Positions 46,284 to 57,042 of a DNA stretch of 64,000 nt are shown one piece after another. How positions within the stretch are numbered: the first letter of the stretch is position 1; every line of letters begins with the position of its first letter. Below the pieces are notes generated by a model that saw nothing but the letters and a program-made list of their open reading frames with translations, ran no database searches and had not been told where the DNA came from. The DNA comes from Pseudomonas guariconensis. Its GTDB lineage: Bacteria > Pseudomonadota > Gammaproteobacteria > Pseudomonadales > Pseudomonadaceae. The translations under genes were made by a program, and so were the position numbers. The stretch covers positions 1 to 64,000 of the forward strand of contig NZ_FMYX01000007.1 in assembly GCF_900102675.1 (NCBI RefSeq), in the 5' to 3' direction.

Positions 46284-47951
46284 TTGGCTCAATACGTCTA
46301 CACCATGCATCGGCTGAGCAAGGTCGTGCCGCCGAAGCGGGAAATCCTGAAGAACATTTCCCTGTCGTTCTTCCCCGGCGCGAAGATCGGTGTGCTCGGC
46401 CTCAACGGCGCGGGCAAGTCGACCCTGCTGCGCATCATGGCCGGCGTCGACAAGGAGTTCGACGGCGAAGCCCGTCCGATGCCGGACATCAATGTCGGCT
46501 ACCTGCCCCAGGAGCCGCAGCTGGACGCGAGCAAGACCGTCCGCGAGGTCGTCGAGGAAGCGGTGAGCGTGATCAAGGATGCCCAGGCACGCCTGGACGA
46601 GGTCTACGCCGCCTACGCCGAGCCGGATGCCGACTTCGACAAGCTGGCTGCCGAGCAGGCCAAGCTCGAAGCGATCCTGCAGGCCTCCGACGGCCACAAC
46701 CTGGAGCGCCAGCTGGAAGTCGCCGCCGACGCCCTGCGTCTGCCGCCATGGGACGCCAAGATCGAGCACCTGTCCGGTGGTGAGAAGCGCCGTGTGGCCC
46801 TGTGCCGCCTGCTGCTGTCGGCCCCCGACATGCTGCTGCTGGACGAACCGACCAACCACCTGGATGCCGACTCGGTGGCTTGGCTGGAGCACTTCCTGCA
46901 CGACTTCCCCGGGACCGTGGTGGCGATCACCCACGACCGTTACTTCCTGGACAACGTTGCAGGCTGGATTCTCGAACTGGACCGTGGCGCCGGTATTCCG
47001 TACGAAGGCAACTACTCGGGCTGGTTGGAAGCCAAGTCGGCGCGCCTGGAGCAGGAATCCAAGCAGCAGAGCGCCCACGAACGCGCCATGAAGGAAGAAC
47101 TGGAGTGGGTGCGCAAAGGCGCCAAGGCCCGCCAGTCCAAGTCCAAGGCTCGTCTGGCACGCTTCGAAGAGATGCAGTCCCAAGAGTTCCAGAAGCGCAG
47201 CGAGACCAACGAGATCTACATCCCGGCCGGTCCGCGCCTGGGCGACAAAGTCATCGAGTTCAAGAACGTCACCAAGGGCTACGGCGACCGCGTGCTGATC
47301 GACAACCTGTCGTTCTCCATGCCCAAGGGCGCCATCGTCGGTGTGATCGGGGGTAACGGTGCCGGTAAGTCGACCCTGTTCCGCATGCTGATGGGCAAGG
47401 AGCAGCCGGACTCGGGCAGCATCGAGATCGGTGAGACCGTGCAACTGGCCTGCGTCGACCAGAGCCGCGAGGACCTGGACGGCAGCAAGACCGTGTTCCA
47501 GCAGATTTCCGACGGCTCGGACGTGATCCGTATCGGCAACTACGAAATCCCGTCGCGTACCTACGTTGGCCGTTTCAACTTCAAAGGTGGCGACCAGCAG
47601 AAATTCGTGAAGGACCTGTCCGGCGGTGAGCGTGGCCGTCTGCACCTGGCCCTGACCTTGAAGGAGGGTGGCAACGTCCTGCTGCTCGACGAACCGTCCA
47701 ACGACCTCGACGTCGAAACCCTGCGTTCGTTGGAGGAAGCCTTGCTGGACTTCCCGGGCGCCGCGATCGTGATCTCCCACGACCGTTGGTTCCTGGACCG
47801 TGTGGCCACTCATATCCTGGCCTATGAGGACGACTCGAACGTGGTGTTCTTCGAGGGCAACTACACCGAGTACGAGGCCGACCGCAAGAAGCGCCTGGGC
47901 GATGCCGCTGCCCAACCGCACCGGGTACGGCACAAGAAGCTGGCCCAGTAA
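46284..47951 (+). CDS. ettA: Energy-dependent translational throttle protein EttA (ABC-F)
   Basis: A 555-residue soluble ABC-F protein. It has two ATP-binding cassettes with Walker A motifs GLNGAGKST and GGNGAGKST, signature motifs LSGGEKRRVALCR and LSGGERGRLHLA, and the linker with basic KGAKARQSKSKARLARF. EttA binds the ribosomal E site and gates entry into elongation according to ATP/ADP. The TTG start at 46284 matches E. coli EttA in length and N-terminus (MAQYVYTMHR) and has AGAGGG seven bases upstream. Confidence 0.96.
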   Translation: MAQYVYTMHRLSKVVPPKREILKNISLSFFPGAKIGVLGLNGAGKSTLLRIMAGVDKEFDGEARPMPDINVGYLPQEPQLDASKTVREVVEEAVSVIKDAQARLDEVYAAYAEPDADFDKLAAEQAKLEAILQASDGHNLERQLEVAADALRLPPWDAKIEHLSGGEKRRVALCRLLLSAPDMLLLDEPTNHLDADSVAWLEHFLHDFPGTVVAITHDRYFLDNVAGWILELDRGAGIPYEGNYSGWLEAKSARLEQESKQQSAHERAMKEELEWVRKGAKARQSKSKARLARFEEMQSQEFQKRSETNEIYIPAGPRLGDKVIEFKNVTKGYGDRVLIDNLSFSMPKGAIVGVIGGNGAGKSTLFRMLMGKEQPDSGSIEIGETVQLACVDQSREDLDGSKTVFQQISDGSDVIRIGNYEIPSRTYVGRFNFKGGDQQKFVKDLSGGERGRLHLALTLKEGGNVLLLDEPSNDLDVETLRSLEEALLDFPGAAIVISHDRWFLDRVATHILAYEDDSNVVFFEGNYTEYEADRKKRLGDAAAQPHRVRHKKLAQ

Positions 47952-47972
47952 GCCGGCAAGCGCTGCACAAGA

Positions 47973-47999
47973 ATGGGGCCCTCAGGGGCCCCATTTTTG
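47973..47999 (+). terminator. Terminator after ettA
   Basis: An ATGGGGCCC/GGGCCCCAT-type stem with a short loop is followed by TTTTT, 21 bp after the ettA stop. Confidence 0.9.
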
Positions 48000-48087
48000 T
48001 GCCTGGCGCGTAACGGCGCTGCGCATGAGCGCGGCAGTCGAAGAGGGCCTTTTATTGAGGTTGGGCGCGATGGCAAACCGCTCTTGA

Positions 48088-49584
<1,497 letters not shown>

Positions 49585-49601
49585 AAGCCATCACCGACCC
49601 T

Positions 49602-49661
49602 TTCGCGGGTAAACCTGCTCCGACAAGGATTCAGCTTGTAGGAGCGGGTCGCCCGAGAAAA
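49602..49661. repeat. REP pair (diverged)
   Basis: TTCGCGGGTAAACCTGCTCC and GGAGCGGGTCGCCCGAGAA face each other in the gap between gdhA and the GreB-like gene. Confidence 0.75.
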
Positions 49662-49675
49662 GGGCGTACGCTGTT

Positions 49676-50173
49676 TCAGGGCTCGCCTTCGATGCTGACG
49701 ACCTCGATCGACTGATCCCCCGCCGGTCGTCGCCACAGCACTTCATCCCCGGGCCCCGCACCCAGCAGCGCACGGCCCAACGGTGAGCCCCAGTTGACCA
49801 GGCCACGCGTAGCGTCGGCCTGGTCTTCCCCCACCAGTTGCACGGTGTGTTGCTGGTCATTTTCGTCGACGAAGGTCACCCGGCTGCCAATCTGCACTTT
49901 TTCGGTGGAATGGGCAGCAGGCACGACTTGGGCGCTTTGTACCCGCGCAGAGAAATACCGAAAATCCCGTTCGCTGTCGGCCAGGCGCTGCTTGTCGGCG
50001 CGCTCGCCCTGGGCCATGAGCTCGTTGCGCAGTGCGTTGAGCTCGGCCACACGCTGCTGCAGCTGGGCGAGCCCGCTGGCGGTGACGTAGTTGGGCTGGT
50101 CGCTGACCCGTCGCTCCACCGGTTGGCTGGCCTGGGCAGCGGCCTGATCCTCGTTGACAAATGCTCGACTCAT
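49676..50173 (-). CDS. GreA/GreB-family transcript cleavage factor-like protein
   Basis: A 165-residue protein with an N-terminal coiled coil (about residues 35-85) and a C-terminal FKBP-like domain (QIGSRVTFVD..., ending LGAGPGDEVLWRRPAG) as in GreB. Gre factors reach into RNA polymerase with acidic tip residues. Here the tip reads ADSERDFRYF; an acid pair is present, but the spacing differs by one from the D-x2-E of GreB. Residues 1-30 are Gln/Ala-rich and extra. It may be a GreB-like regulator (Gfh-type) rather than a cleavage factor. The start has AAGGAGG upstream. Confidence 0.82.
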   Translation of the reverse strand: MSRAFVNEDQAAAQASQPVERRVSDQPNYVTASGLAQLQQRVAELNALRNELMAQGERADKQRLADSERDFRYFSARVQSAQVVPAAHSTEKVQIGSRVTFVDENDQQHTVQLVGEDQADATRGLVNWGSPLGRALLGAGPGDEVLWRRPAGDQSIEVVSIEGEP

Positions 50174-50239
50174 GAAAGCCTCCTTGTGCAGGAGACCATG
50201 GTGGCAGCGTGCGGGTTTCAACGGTTGTCCGTTTGCGAC

Positions 50240-50596
50240 TCATTGGCGGCGATAGGCGCGCGCGGCGTCGCGGTCTTTTTCCTGCTGCCATTGCCGGTCG
50301 CGCTCATCCCAATAGCGTTCGCGATACTGGCGTAGATCTTCGTTGGACTGCATTGCATTGCACTGGCGAAAACCGTCGTCCCAACCGGTTTCGTACTGGC
50401 GCTCGTGCAGGTACCGCGCCACGTTCTTGCGAAAGCCCCCGACCATTAGCCCGGCTGCCTGGCGACCGCTGCTACAGCCGTCCTCGAAACCATCGGCATA
50501 GGCGGGCGGATAGCCCTGGTCGATCATGTGCTGGTGGGCTGACTGGCAGCCGGTGAGCGACAACGTTATCCACAACCCGACCCCACACCAACGCAT
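50240..50596 (-). CDS. Putative lipoprotein of unknown function
   Basis: A 118-residue protein with a lipobox: the signal segment ends LSLTGC at about residue 17, and the Cys would be lipidated. The mature part is rich in Arg, Asp, Tyr and Trp, with GYPPAYADGFEDGCSSGR and YETGWDDGFRQC repeats, suggesting an aspartate/glycine-rich repeat module. The family is not recognised. A GTG at 50602 is an alternative start, but AGAGGG fits the ATG. Confidence 0.78.
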   Translation of the reverse strand: MRWCGVGLWITLSLTGCQSAHQHMIDQGYPPAYADGFEDGCSSGRQAAGLMVGGFRKNVARYLHERQYETGWDDGFRQCNAMQSNEDLRQYRERYWDERDRQWQQEKDRDAARAYRRQ

Positions 50597-50703
50597 GACC
50601 ACATACCCTCTGACCGATACGGGAAAGTCTAGGCGGCGATTTGTCGGTGGGGCGTCAAAACCGTGTCAATGACTCGCACAGCGATCCTGTTTGCTGAGGT
50701 GTC

Positions 50704-50720
50704 AGCGGGTAAACCCGCTA
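50704..50720. repeat. REP element (single copy)
   Basis: AGCGGGTAAACCCGCTA sits between the lipoprotein gene and the end of the DUF4105 gene. Confidence 0.7.
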
Positions 50721-50737
50721 ACACGGACAGGGGCGAC

Positions 50738-52591
50738 TCAGTAGTGGTACCACTTCAACTCCAGCATCACCTCGTTCTGCGCCGTCGCCAGCTGGCTGAA
50801 CTGGCGGCTGGCACTTAACCGCAACCCGAGGTTCTGGCTGATTTCCCACTGCTGGTTGAGGCTCAGCGTACGGCGTACCTCGCCATTGGTGAAGTAGTCG
50901 CCCTTGGCTTCCAGGGTCAGATTGCCCAGGCCGTTGCGCCACAACAGCCCGCCGTTGAAACCTGCCGCCGGGGCGATGAACTGGGCAAAGTCGTTGTGGT
51001 GCTCGATCCGCGCGGTGCCCAGGGCGAAGCCCAAGAGGCCGTCGGCCAGCTGCCAGGTGGCACCGGCGCCACCGTTGACATGACTGACCAGGACCTCGTC
51101 ATCATGCTTGCCCGGCACCCGCTCGAGCCCTCCCGCTACCTGCCAGGACCAGGGCTGGAGCAGTTCGTTGCGTGGTGTCAGGGAACGGATGGTCGCAAGG
51201 TCCAGGCGTTGCACCTGCCAGTCGTTGTTTTCGTACTGGCGCAGCTTGAGCTGCAGGATCTCGATCTGCGCGCCCAGCGGGAAACCGTAGGCATTGTCGT
51301 TGAGGTCATGGTAGGCCATGCGCAGGCCGTATTCGGCGTAGGCGCGGTCGTCGCGGGTGCCGACGCCCAGTTGCCAGGTGCGTGACTGATGACCGTCCTC
51401 GGGCAAGCCCGGCCGCTCGATTGCCAGTGGCGGTGGCGGGTTGCGGTTGATCGCCTGCAACAGTTCGAAGCTGCGCCGGGCCTGGGCCGGGTCGCGGACC
51501 TGGCCATTGGCGCGGTAACGCTCCAATCGGTAGGCGGCGTCCTGCACGAGGGCTTGGCGTTCGTGGGGCAGGGCGGTGAAGGCGGGAGCCTTTAGTTCTG
51601 CGGTATCGGCACTGACGGCCAGCACCTGCTGCTTTTCGTCGTGATCCAGTGATTCGGCGCGGGCCAGCAGTTCACGCTCGCGGGAGGGGCGGTAATGGAC
51701 ACTGGCGACCAACCCGGACTGCTTGACCGCCTTGACCGTGTCGGTGGGGATGGCGGTCAGCGGGAACTGCGAGGTGAGGTCCAGGCTGGGGCGGGCCACC
51801 TGCAACAACTCCAGCAGGCGGTAGGAGCAGTTCTCATCGAAGAAGAAGTAATCGAACTGGATCTGCTTGAGTTCCCACACATGTTCGACCATGCGTCCGG
51901 TCTCTTCGGGTGTCAGGTCCAGCTGGTATTCCCACAGGTCGCGATTTTCCAGGCTGCGGTACTCGGAGAGTTTTTCCTGGTAGGGCATCAGGGCGAACAG
52001 GCCGGGATAACCGCCCATCAGCCCCTTCCAGGCATAGAGAATGCTGTTGTCGCTGCCTTCGATATAAGCACCGAAGTTGATCGCGTAGCTCAGCAGCGTG
52101 GTGTCGTCGCTGCGGGTATTGGACTGGTCGATGCGCAGCAAGGTATGGCCGAACATCGACGAAGGGCTGTTCAGGTAGGCCGCCGGAAACACCAGCACGG
52201 CGCTGTGCGGGTCGATGGATTTGTACCAGGTGGCGAATTCCTGGCAGTTCGGTTGAGGCAAGTCCGTGAGCTGCAGTTGCTCACGCAGCCAGCGGGTGCG
52301 CGCAGGGAAGACGCATTGGGCATGTTTGTCACCCAGGCTGGCCGGGGCATACAGCGCTTGGACCGTGGCCTCGAGCTCCTGATCGGGATGATGGGCGCCA
52401 TCGGGGGCCAGGAAGAACGCGTCATCGTCCACATAGCTGCGCCAGCCACCGAGCTTGGCCGTCTCGTAGTGGCCCAGGGCAATCCAGTAAGGGGTCGAGG
52501 CCAGTTGTTGGACTCGCGCCTGATCGAGCTGTGGCGCGGCATGAAGTGGAGCACTGGCGACCAGCGCCAGGGAAGCGAGGCGTTTGAGCAT
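50738..52591 (-). CDS. DUF4105-family envelope protein, Lnb-like lipoprotein acyltransferase candidate
   Basis: A 617-residue exported protein with a signal peptide (to about residue 18, ASAPLHAAP). A papain-like DUF4105 core follows: SSMFGHTLLRI carries the likely catalytic His, and FDENCSYRLLELL the likely catalytic Cys255. The C-terminal third consists of amphipathic strands ending in ...VMLELKWYHY, with a terminal aromatic residue typical of outer-membrane barrels. DUF4105 proteins have been linked to lipoprotein N-acyl modification (Lnb). The DUF3015 gene follows upstream on the same strand with an 80-bp gap. Confidence 0.85.
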   Translation of the reverse strand: MLKRLASLALVASAPLHAAPQLDQARVQQLASTPYWIALGHYETAKLGGWRSYVDDDAFFLAPDGAHHPDQELEATVQALYAPASLGDKHAQCVFPARTRWLREQLQLTDLPQPNCQEFATWYKSIDPHSAVLVFPAAYLNSPSSMFGHTLLRIDQSNTRSDDTTLLSYAINFGAYIEGSDNSILYAWKGLMGGYPGLFALMPYQEKLSEYRSLENRDLWEYQLDLTPEETGRMVEHVWELKQIQFDYFFFDENCSYRLLELLQVARPSLDLTSQFPLTAIPTDTVKAVKQSGLVASVHYRPSRERELLARAESLDHDEKQQVLAVSADTAELKAPAFTALPHERQALVQDAAYRLERYRANGQVRDPAQARRSFELLQAINRNPPPPLAIERPGLPEDGHQSRTWQLGVGTRDDRAYAEYGLRMAYHDLNDNAYGFPLGAQIEILQLKLRQYENNDWQVQRLDLATIRSLTPRNELLQPWSWQVAGGLERVPGKHDDEVLVSHVNGGAGATWQLADGLLGFALGTARIEHHNDFAQFIAPAAGFNGGLLWRNGLGNLTLEAKGDYFTNGEVRRTLSLNQQWEISQNLGLRLSASRQFSQLATAQNEVMLELKWYHY

Positions 52592-52671
52592 ATCGGGCAA
52601 CTACGTCTGGATGATGCCGAAGGTAAAAGTGACCGAACCCGCCCCGAAACCGGGGCGGGAAAGGGCAGGCC

Positions 52672-53160
52672 TCAAGCCTCGGTGGCGTATTTGGCCAGGC
52701 GTGGATCGCTCTTGAGAACAGCGAGCGTGTTGCTGTGCACGGTCTCGGCAGTGACGTCGGCGCTGCTGAAGATTTCACTGAAGTGCTGGTGGGTGACAGC
52801 GGCGAAATGCGCGCGGTCTTCAGGTGCCACACCAAGAACCACGGCATAGGTGGTCAGGGCTTCGCCCTGGCCCTGGGCCATGTCCTCGGAGAGCTCGTTC
52901 ATCATGCCGTTCATGGCGAACCAGGACTTGCCGCCATAAGTGAGCGCTGCCTTGGTCGAGCAGCCGTTGGTACCAGAGGTCATGCCGAAGGTCGCGTTGC
53001 CGGAAGTGCCGTTGGTGGTGGAAGCCAGGAAGTGGGCCGGTGTACCGCGCTGGCCCTCGAACAGCAAGTTGCCCCAGCCGCAGTTCGGGCCGCCCGGCGC
53101 TTCCGCCATGGCATTGATCGAAACAGCGGCGAACAGAGTACCCAGAAGAATCCGTTTCAT
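52672..53160 (-). CDS. DUF3015 periplasmic protein
   Basis: A 162-residue exported protein. A signal peptide (ending NAMAEA, about residue 19) is followed by PNCGWGNLLFEGQRG and TFGMTSGTNGCSTKA, the pattern of DUF3015. Two Cys could form a disulfide. It is conserved next to the DUF4105 gene in pseudomonads as far as I recall, so a shared envelope role is likely. Function unknown. Confidence 0.87.
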   Translation of the reverse strand: MKRILLGTLFAAVSINAMAEAPGGPNCGWGNLLFEGQRGTPAHFLASTTNGTSGNATFGMTSGTNGCSTKAALTYGGKSWFAMNGMMNELSEDMAQGQGEALTTYAVVLGVAPEDRAHFAAVTHQHFSEIFSSADVTAETVHSNTLAVLKSDPRLAKYATEA

Positions 53161-53423
53161 AGCTTTGTTCTCTTTTTCGGTTTCAGTAGACGTACCAATG
53201 GTCAGGGTTCTGGCAACGCGGTTGCCAGGTCGGGAAAGCAAATACGCCCACCCGCGCAGGTTGGAGTTTAGGCACGATCCAAAGGTTGCGTTATTTATTG
53301 CGAAAAATTGCTTGCGCATTCGCATTGGCTGGGCTGCGACATAAAGTCCCGCCAAGCCTTGCAAGCAGCGCGCGGGCAGCGCCAGAATGCCTTTCATCCG
53401 CCCCGCCGAAGTAAGGAAACCCC

Positions 53424-55862
53424 ATGCCCGATTCTGTCGCCTCGCGCCTGCGTCTCGCGCCCGAAGCCCTGACCCGGCGTTTCTCCGCTGAGCAGTTTGC
53501 CTTTTCCACCACCGACGATCTGGAGCCGTTTCGAGGGGTCCTGGGCCAGGAGCGTGCCGTAGAGGCCCTGCAGTTCGGCGTGGCCATGCCGCGCCCAGGT
53601 TACAACGTGTATGTCATGGGCGAGCCGGGCACCGGCCGCTTCTCGTTCGTCAAGCGTTACCTCAAGGCTGAGGGCAAACGCCAGCAGACGCCGTCTGACT
53701 GGCTCTACGTCAACAACTTCGACGACACCCGCGAGCCACGGGCACTGGAGCTGCCGGCTGGCAGCGCCAACGAATTCATCACCGACATGAACGGCCTGAT
53801 CGACAACCTGCTGGCCACGTTCCCGGCAGTGTTCGAGCATCCGTCCTACCAACAGAAGAAAGGCGCGATCGACCGGGCCTTCAACCAGCGCTACGACCGT
53901 GCCCTGGATGTGATCGAGCGGGCGTCTTTGGAAAAGGACGTGGCCCTGTACCGCGACGCCAGCAACGTCGCCTTCACGCCCATGGCCGATGGCAAGGCCC
54001 TGGACGAGGCCGAGTTCGCTCAACTGCCCGAGGAGGTGCGCGAGCAGTTCCACGAGGACATCGCCGCACTCGAGGAGCGTCTCAACGAGGAGCTGGCCAG
54101 CCTGCCTCAGTGGAAGCGCGAATCGAACAACCAGTTGCGTCAACTCAATGAAGAAACCATCACCCTGGCCCTTCAGCCACTGCTGGCGCCGCTGTCTGAA
54201 AAATACGCAGAGAATGCGGCCGTCTGCGCCTACCTGCAGTCCATGCAACTGAACCTGCTGCGTACCGTGGTGGAGCAACTGGTCGACGACAGCAAGACCG
54301 ATGCCGTGGCGCGCAAGATGCTCGAGGAGCAATACGCCCCGAGCCTGGTGGTCGGTCATCACGTCAGCGGCGGAGCGCCGATGGTGTTCGAGCCGCACCC
54401 GACCTACGACAACCTGTTCGGCCGAATCGAGTACAGCACCGACCAGGGCGCGCTCTACACCTCCTATCGCCAGCTGCGCCCGGGTGCGCTGCACCGGGCC
54501 AATGGTGGCTTCCTGATCCTCGAAGCGGAGAAGATGCTCGGCGAGCCGTTCGTCTGGGACGCCCTCAAGCGCGCCCTGCAATCGCGCAAGCTGAAGATGG
54601 AATCGCCGCTGGGCGAACTGGGGCGGGTCGCCAGCGTGACCCTCACGCCGCAGATGATCCCGCTCACCATCAAATTGGTCATCATCGGTTCTCGCCAGCT
54701 GTACTACGCGCTGCAGGACCACGACTCGGACTTCCAGGAGATGTTCCGGGTGCTGGTGGACTTTGACGAAGACATGCCGATGGTCGACGAGAACCTCGAG
54801 CAGTTCGCCCAGTTGCTGCGCACCCGCACCAACGAGGAAGGCATGGCCCCGCTGACCAGCGATGCCGTGGCCCGGCTGGCCACCTACAGCGCCCGTCTTG
54901 CAGAGAACCAGTCGCGCCTGTCGGCGCGTATCGGTGACCTGTTCCAGTTGGTCAGTGAGGCGGACTTCATCCGTCAGTTGGCCAGCGAGGACATGACCGA
55001 TGCCGGGCACATCGAACGCGCCCTCAAGGCCAAGGCCACACGCACCGGGCGAGTGTCGCAGCGAGTGCTCGACGACATGCTCGCCGGCATCATCCTGATC
55101 GACACCGAGGGTGCCGCCATCGGCAAGTGCAACGGCCTGACCGTGCTCGAGGTCGGGGATTCGGCGTTCGGCATGCCGGCGCGGATCTCCGCGACTGTCT
55201 ACCCGGGCGGCAGCGGCATCGTCGATATCGAACGTGAGGTCAACCTAGGCCAGCCGATTCACTCCAAAGGCGTGATGATCCTCACCGGTTATCTGGGGAG
55301 CCGCTATGCCCAGGAGTTCCCGCTGGCGATCTCGGCGAGCATCGCGCTGGAGCAGTCCTATGGATATGTGGACGGGGACAGCGCATCGCTCGGCGAAGTC
55401 TGTACCTTGATCTCGGCCTTGTCCCGGACCCCGCTCAAGCAGTGCTTCGCCATCACCGGTTCGATCAACCAGTTCGGTGAAGTGCAGGCGGTGGGAGGGG
55501 TCAACGAGAAGATCGAAGGCTTCTTCCGTCTCTGTGAGGCACGCGGGCTGACCGGTGAGCAAGGCGTGATCATTCCGCGCGCCAACGTCGCTACGCTGAT
55601 GCTCGATGAGCGGGTGGTTCAGGCGGTCGAGGCCGGACGGTTCCACGTCTATGCCGTCAGCCAGGCCGACGAGGCCCTGAGCCTACTGGTGGGCGAGGAG
55701 GCCGGGGCACCTGACGAGAAGGGCCAATTCCCTGAAGGCAGCGTCAATGCGCGGGTGGTCGAGCGCTTGCGTGTGATTGCCGAGATGATCAGCGAGGAAG
55801 ACATCAAGGAAGCCGAGAAAGAGCGCATGGAGGAGGTCGTGGCCCAAGCGAATCCCGCTTGA
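53424..55862 (+). CDS. Lon-like ATP-dependent protease (LonB/YcbZ type)
   Basis: An 812-residue cytoplasmic protein with a modified AAA+ module and a C-terminal Lon protease domain. The catalytic dyad is visible: Ser653 in DGDSAS and Lys696 in GGVNEK, spaced 43 residues apart as in E. coli Lon. The Walker A-like loop reads GEPGTGRFS, with Arg72 where Lys is usual, so ATP use may be weak. It lacks the N-terminal LAN domain of canonical Lon, and is closest to E. coli YcbZ (LonP-type). The start has AAGGAAACC upstream. A terminator follows. Confidence 0.9.
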   Translation: MPDSVASRLRLAPEALTRRFSAEQFAFSTTDDLEPFRGVLGQERAVEALQFGVAMPRPGYNVYVMGEPGTGRFSFVKRYLKAEGKRQQTPSDWLYVNNFDDTREPRALELPAGSANEFITDMNGLIDNLLATFPAVFEHPSYQQKKGAIDRAFNQRYDRALDVIERASLEKDVALYRDASNVAFTPMADGKALDEAEFAQLPEEVREQFHEDIAALEERLNEELASLPQWKRESNNQLRQLNEETITLALQPLLAPLSEKYAENAAVCAYLQSMQLNLLRTVVEQLVDDSKTDAVARKMLEEQYAPSLVVGHHVSGGAPMVFEPHPTYDNLFGRIEYSTDQGALYTSYRQLRPGALHRANGGFLILEAEKMLGEPFVWDALKRALQSRKLKMESPLGELGRVASVTLTPQMIPLTIKLVIIGSRQLYYALQDHDSDFQEMFRVLVDFDEDMPMVDENLEQFAQLLRTRTNEEGMAPLTSDAVARLATYSARLAENQSRLSARIGDLFQLVSEADFIRQLASEDMTDAGHIERALKAKATRTGRVSQRVLDDMLAGIILIDTEGAAIGKCNGLTVLEVGDSAFGMPARISATVYPGGSGIVDIEREVNLGQPIHSKGVMILTGYLGSRYAQEFPLAISASIALEQSYGYVDGDSASLGEVCTLISALSRTPLKQCFAITGSINQFGEVQAVGGVNEKIEGFFRLCEARGLTGEQGVIIPRANVATLMLDERVVQAVEAGRFHVYAVSQADEALSLLVGEEAGAPDEKGQFPEGSVNARVVERLRVIAEMISEEDIKEAEKERMEEVVAQANPA

Positions 55863-55869
55863 GTCAATA

Positions 55870-55914
55870 AACCGGCGCTGGAGGCAAATGGCTACCGTTC
55901 AGCGCCGGTTTTCC
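55870..55914 (+). terminator. Terminator after the Lon-like gene
   Basis: AACCGGCGCTG and CAGCGCCGGTT form an 11-bp stem around a 19-base loop; T-rich sequence follows within 10 bases. Confidence 0.7.
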
Positions 55915-56024
55915 ATCTTTTTTTGTGGGTCTTCTATGCTGGAACTTAGGACGGCATCAGCGTTCAGGATGGAAACAGCCTGAAGTTTTCGGGCTGAACA
56001 AGGCTTCACAGAGGGGACGCCGCC

Positions 56025-56363
56025 ATGCGCAACCTCAGCCTCACCCGCCAGTGCCTGGGCCTGGTGACGCGTATCGAATGCAGTATCCGTCCGCTGGCCG
56101 GCGACACCGGGATGTGGACCTTGCTCTTCGCTGCCGGGATGGAGGGAGAGCAACCTTCGGCCATCAAGGCTCAAGGACCATTCCATGGTCCACTGGTCGC
56201 CGAGTCGGTGCTCAATGCCATTGTCGACAGCCTGACCTTGCATGGTTATCAGGTCGCTGATGACCCGCAGATCTGGTGCCTGCACCTGCAAGCGCAGTTG
56301 CGGCGGATCAATGGCGAGCGCTGTCGCAACCTGGGGGATTATCAGTTCCATCCCGAGACCTGA
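56025..56363 (+). CDS. Conserved hypothetical protein
   Basis: A 112-residue cytoplasmic protein with no recognised domain. It has two Trp- and Leu-rich hydrophobic patches (GMWTLLFAAGMEGEQ and QIWCLHLQAQLRRI) but no clear membrane helix. Codon use agrees with its neighbours, so it is probably a real gene. It lies after the Lon-like gene terminator, with its own start. Confidence 0.72.
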   Translation: MRNLSLTRQCLGLVTRIECSIRPLAGDTGMWTLLFAAGMEGEQPSAIKAQGPFHGPLVAESVLNAIVDSLTLHGYQVADDPQIWCLHLQAQLRRINGERCRNLGDYQFHPET

Positions 56364-56406
56364 TTGCTCGGCAGTCGTTGCGTTCGGCTGCCTGGAGCAT
56401 GGGGCG

Positions 56407-56428
56407 CCGCCTCCACCGGTGGAGGCGG
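56407..56428. repeat. Perfect 22-bp palindrome
   Basis: CCGCCTCCACC reads into its exact complement, forming an 11-bp inverted repeat with no loop. A REP-like GGCGGTTAACCCGCGA follows directly at 56423-56439. It lies between two plus-strand genes. Confidence 0.85.
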
Positions 56429-56526
56429 TTAACCCGCGACGCTCTGGGCTCCAGGCTTTTGCTGTCCCGGAGGGGTAGCTATACTCGCGCTCGCTTTTTC
56501 GCCATCTGACGAGTCTCTATCTCCCC

Positions 56527-57015
56527 ATGGAACGTATCCTTGAAAATGCGATGTATGCCTCGCGCTGGCTGCTCGCTCCGATCTATTTCGGCCTGTCCCT
56601 GGGCCTGCTGGCCCTGGCGCTGAAGTTCTTCCAGGAAGTCATCCACGTCCTGCCCAATGTCTTCGCGCTGAGCGAGGCCGACCTGATTCTGGTGATCCTG
56701 TCGCTGATCGACATGTCGCTGGTCGGAGGCCTGCTGGTGATGGTGATGATCTCTGGCTACGAAAACTTCGTCTCGCAGTTGGATATCGACGACAACAAGG
56801 AGAAGCTCAACTGGCTGGGCAAGATGGATTCTTCTTCGCTGAAGATGAAAGTCGCGGCCTCCATCGTGGCGATCTCCTCGATCCATCTGCTGCGGGTATT
56901 CATGGATGCCCAGAACATCTCCACCGACTATCTGATGTGGTATGTGATCATCCACATGACCTTCGTGGTCTCGGCGTTCGTCATGGGTTACCTGGACAAG
57001 CTCACCAAGCACTGA
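56527..57015 (+). CDS. YqhA family (UPF0114) membrane protein
   Basis: A 162-residue protein with four helices: [21 protein letters not shown], a [30 protein letters not shown] double, and two later ones. This is the UPF0114 / TIGR00645 family, whose function is unknown. A hairpin terminator follows. Confidence 0.9.
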   Translation: MERILENAMYASRWLLAPIYFGLSLGLLALALKFFQEVIHVLPNVFALSEADLILVILSLIDMSLVGGLLVMVMISGYENFVSQLDIDDNKEKLNWLGKMDSSSLKMKVAASIVAISSIHLLRVFMDAQNISTDYLMWYVIIHMTFVVSAFVMGYLDKLTKH

Positions 57016-57042
57016 TCGACGCTGTTGCCGAGCATCTAGCCG

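Noticed and set aside
46206..47933. Long open frame antisense to ettA
   Set aside because: EttA matches its family end to end; the reverse frame is an artefact of codon bias.
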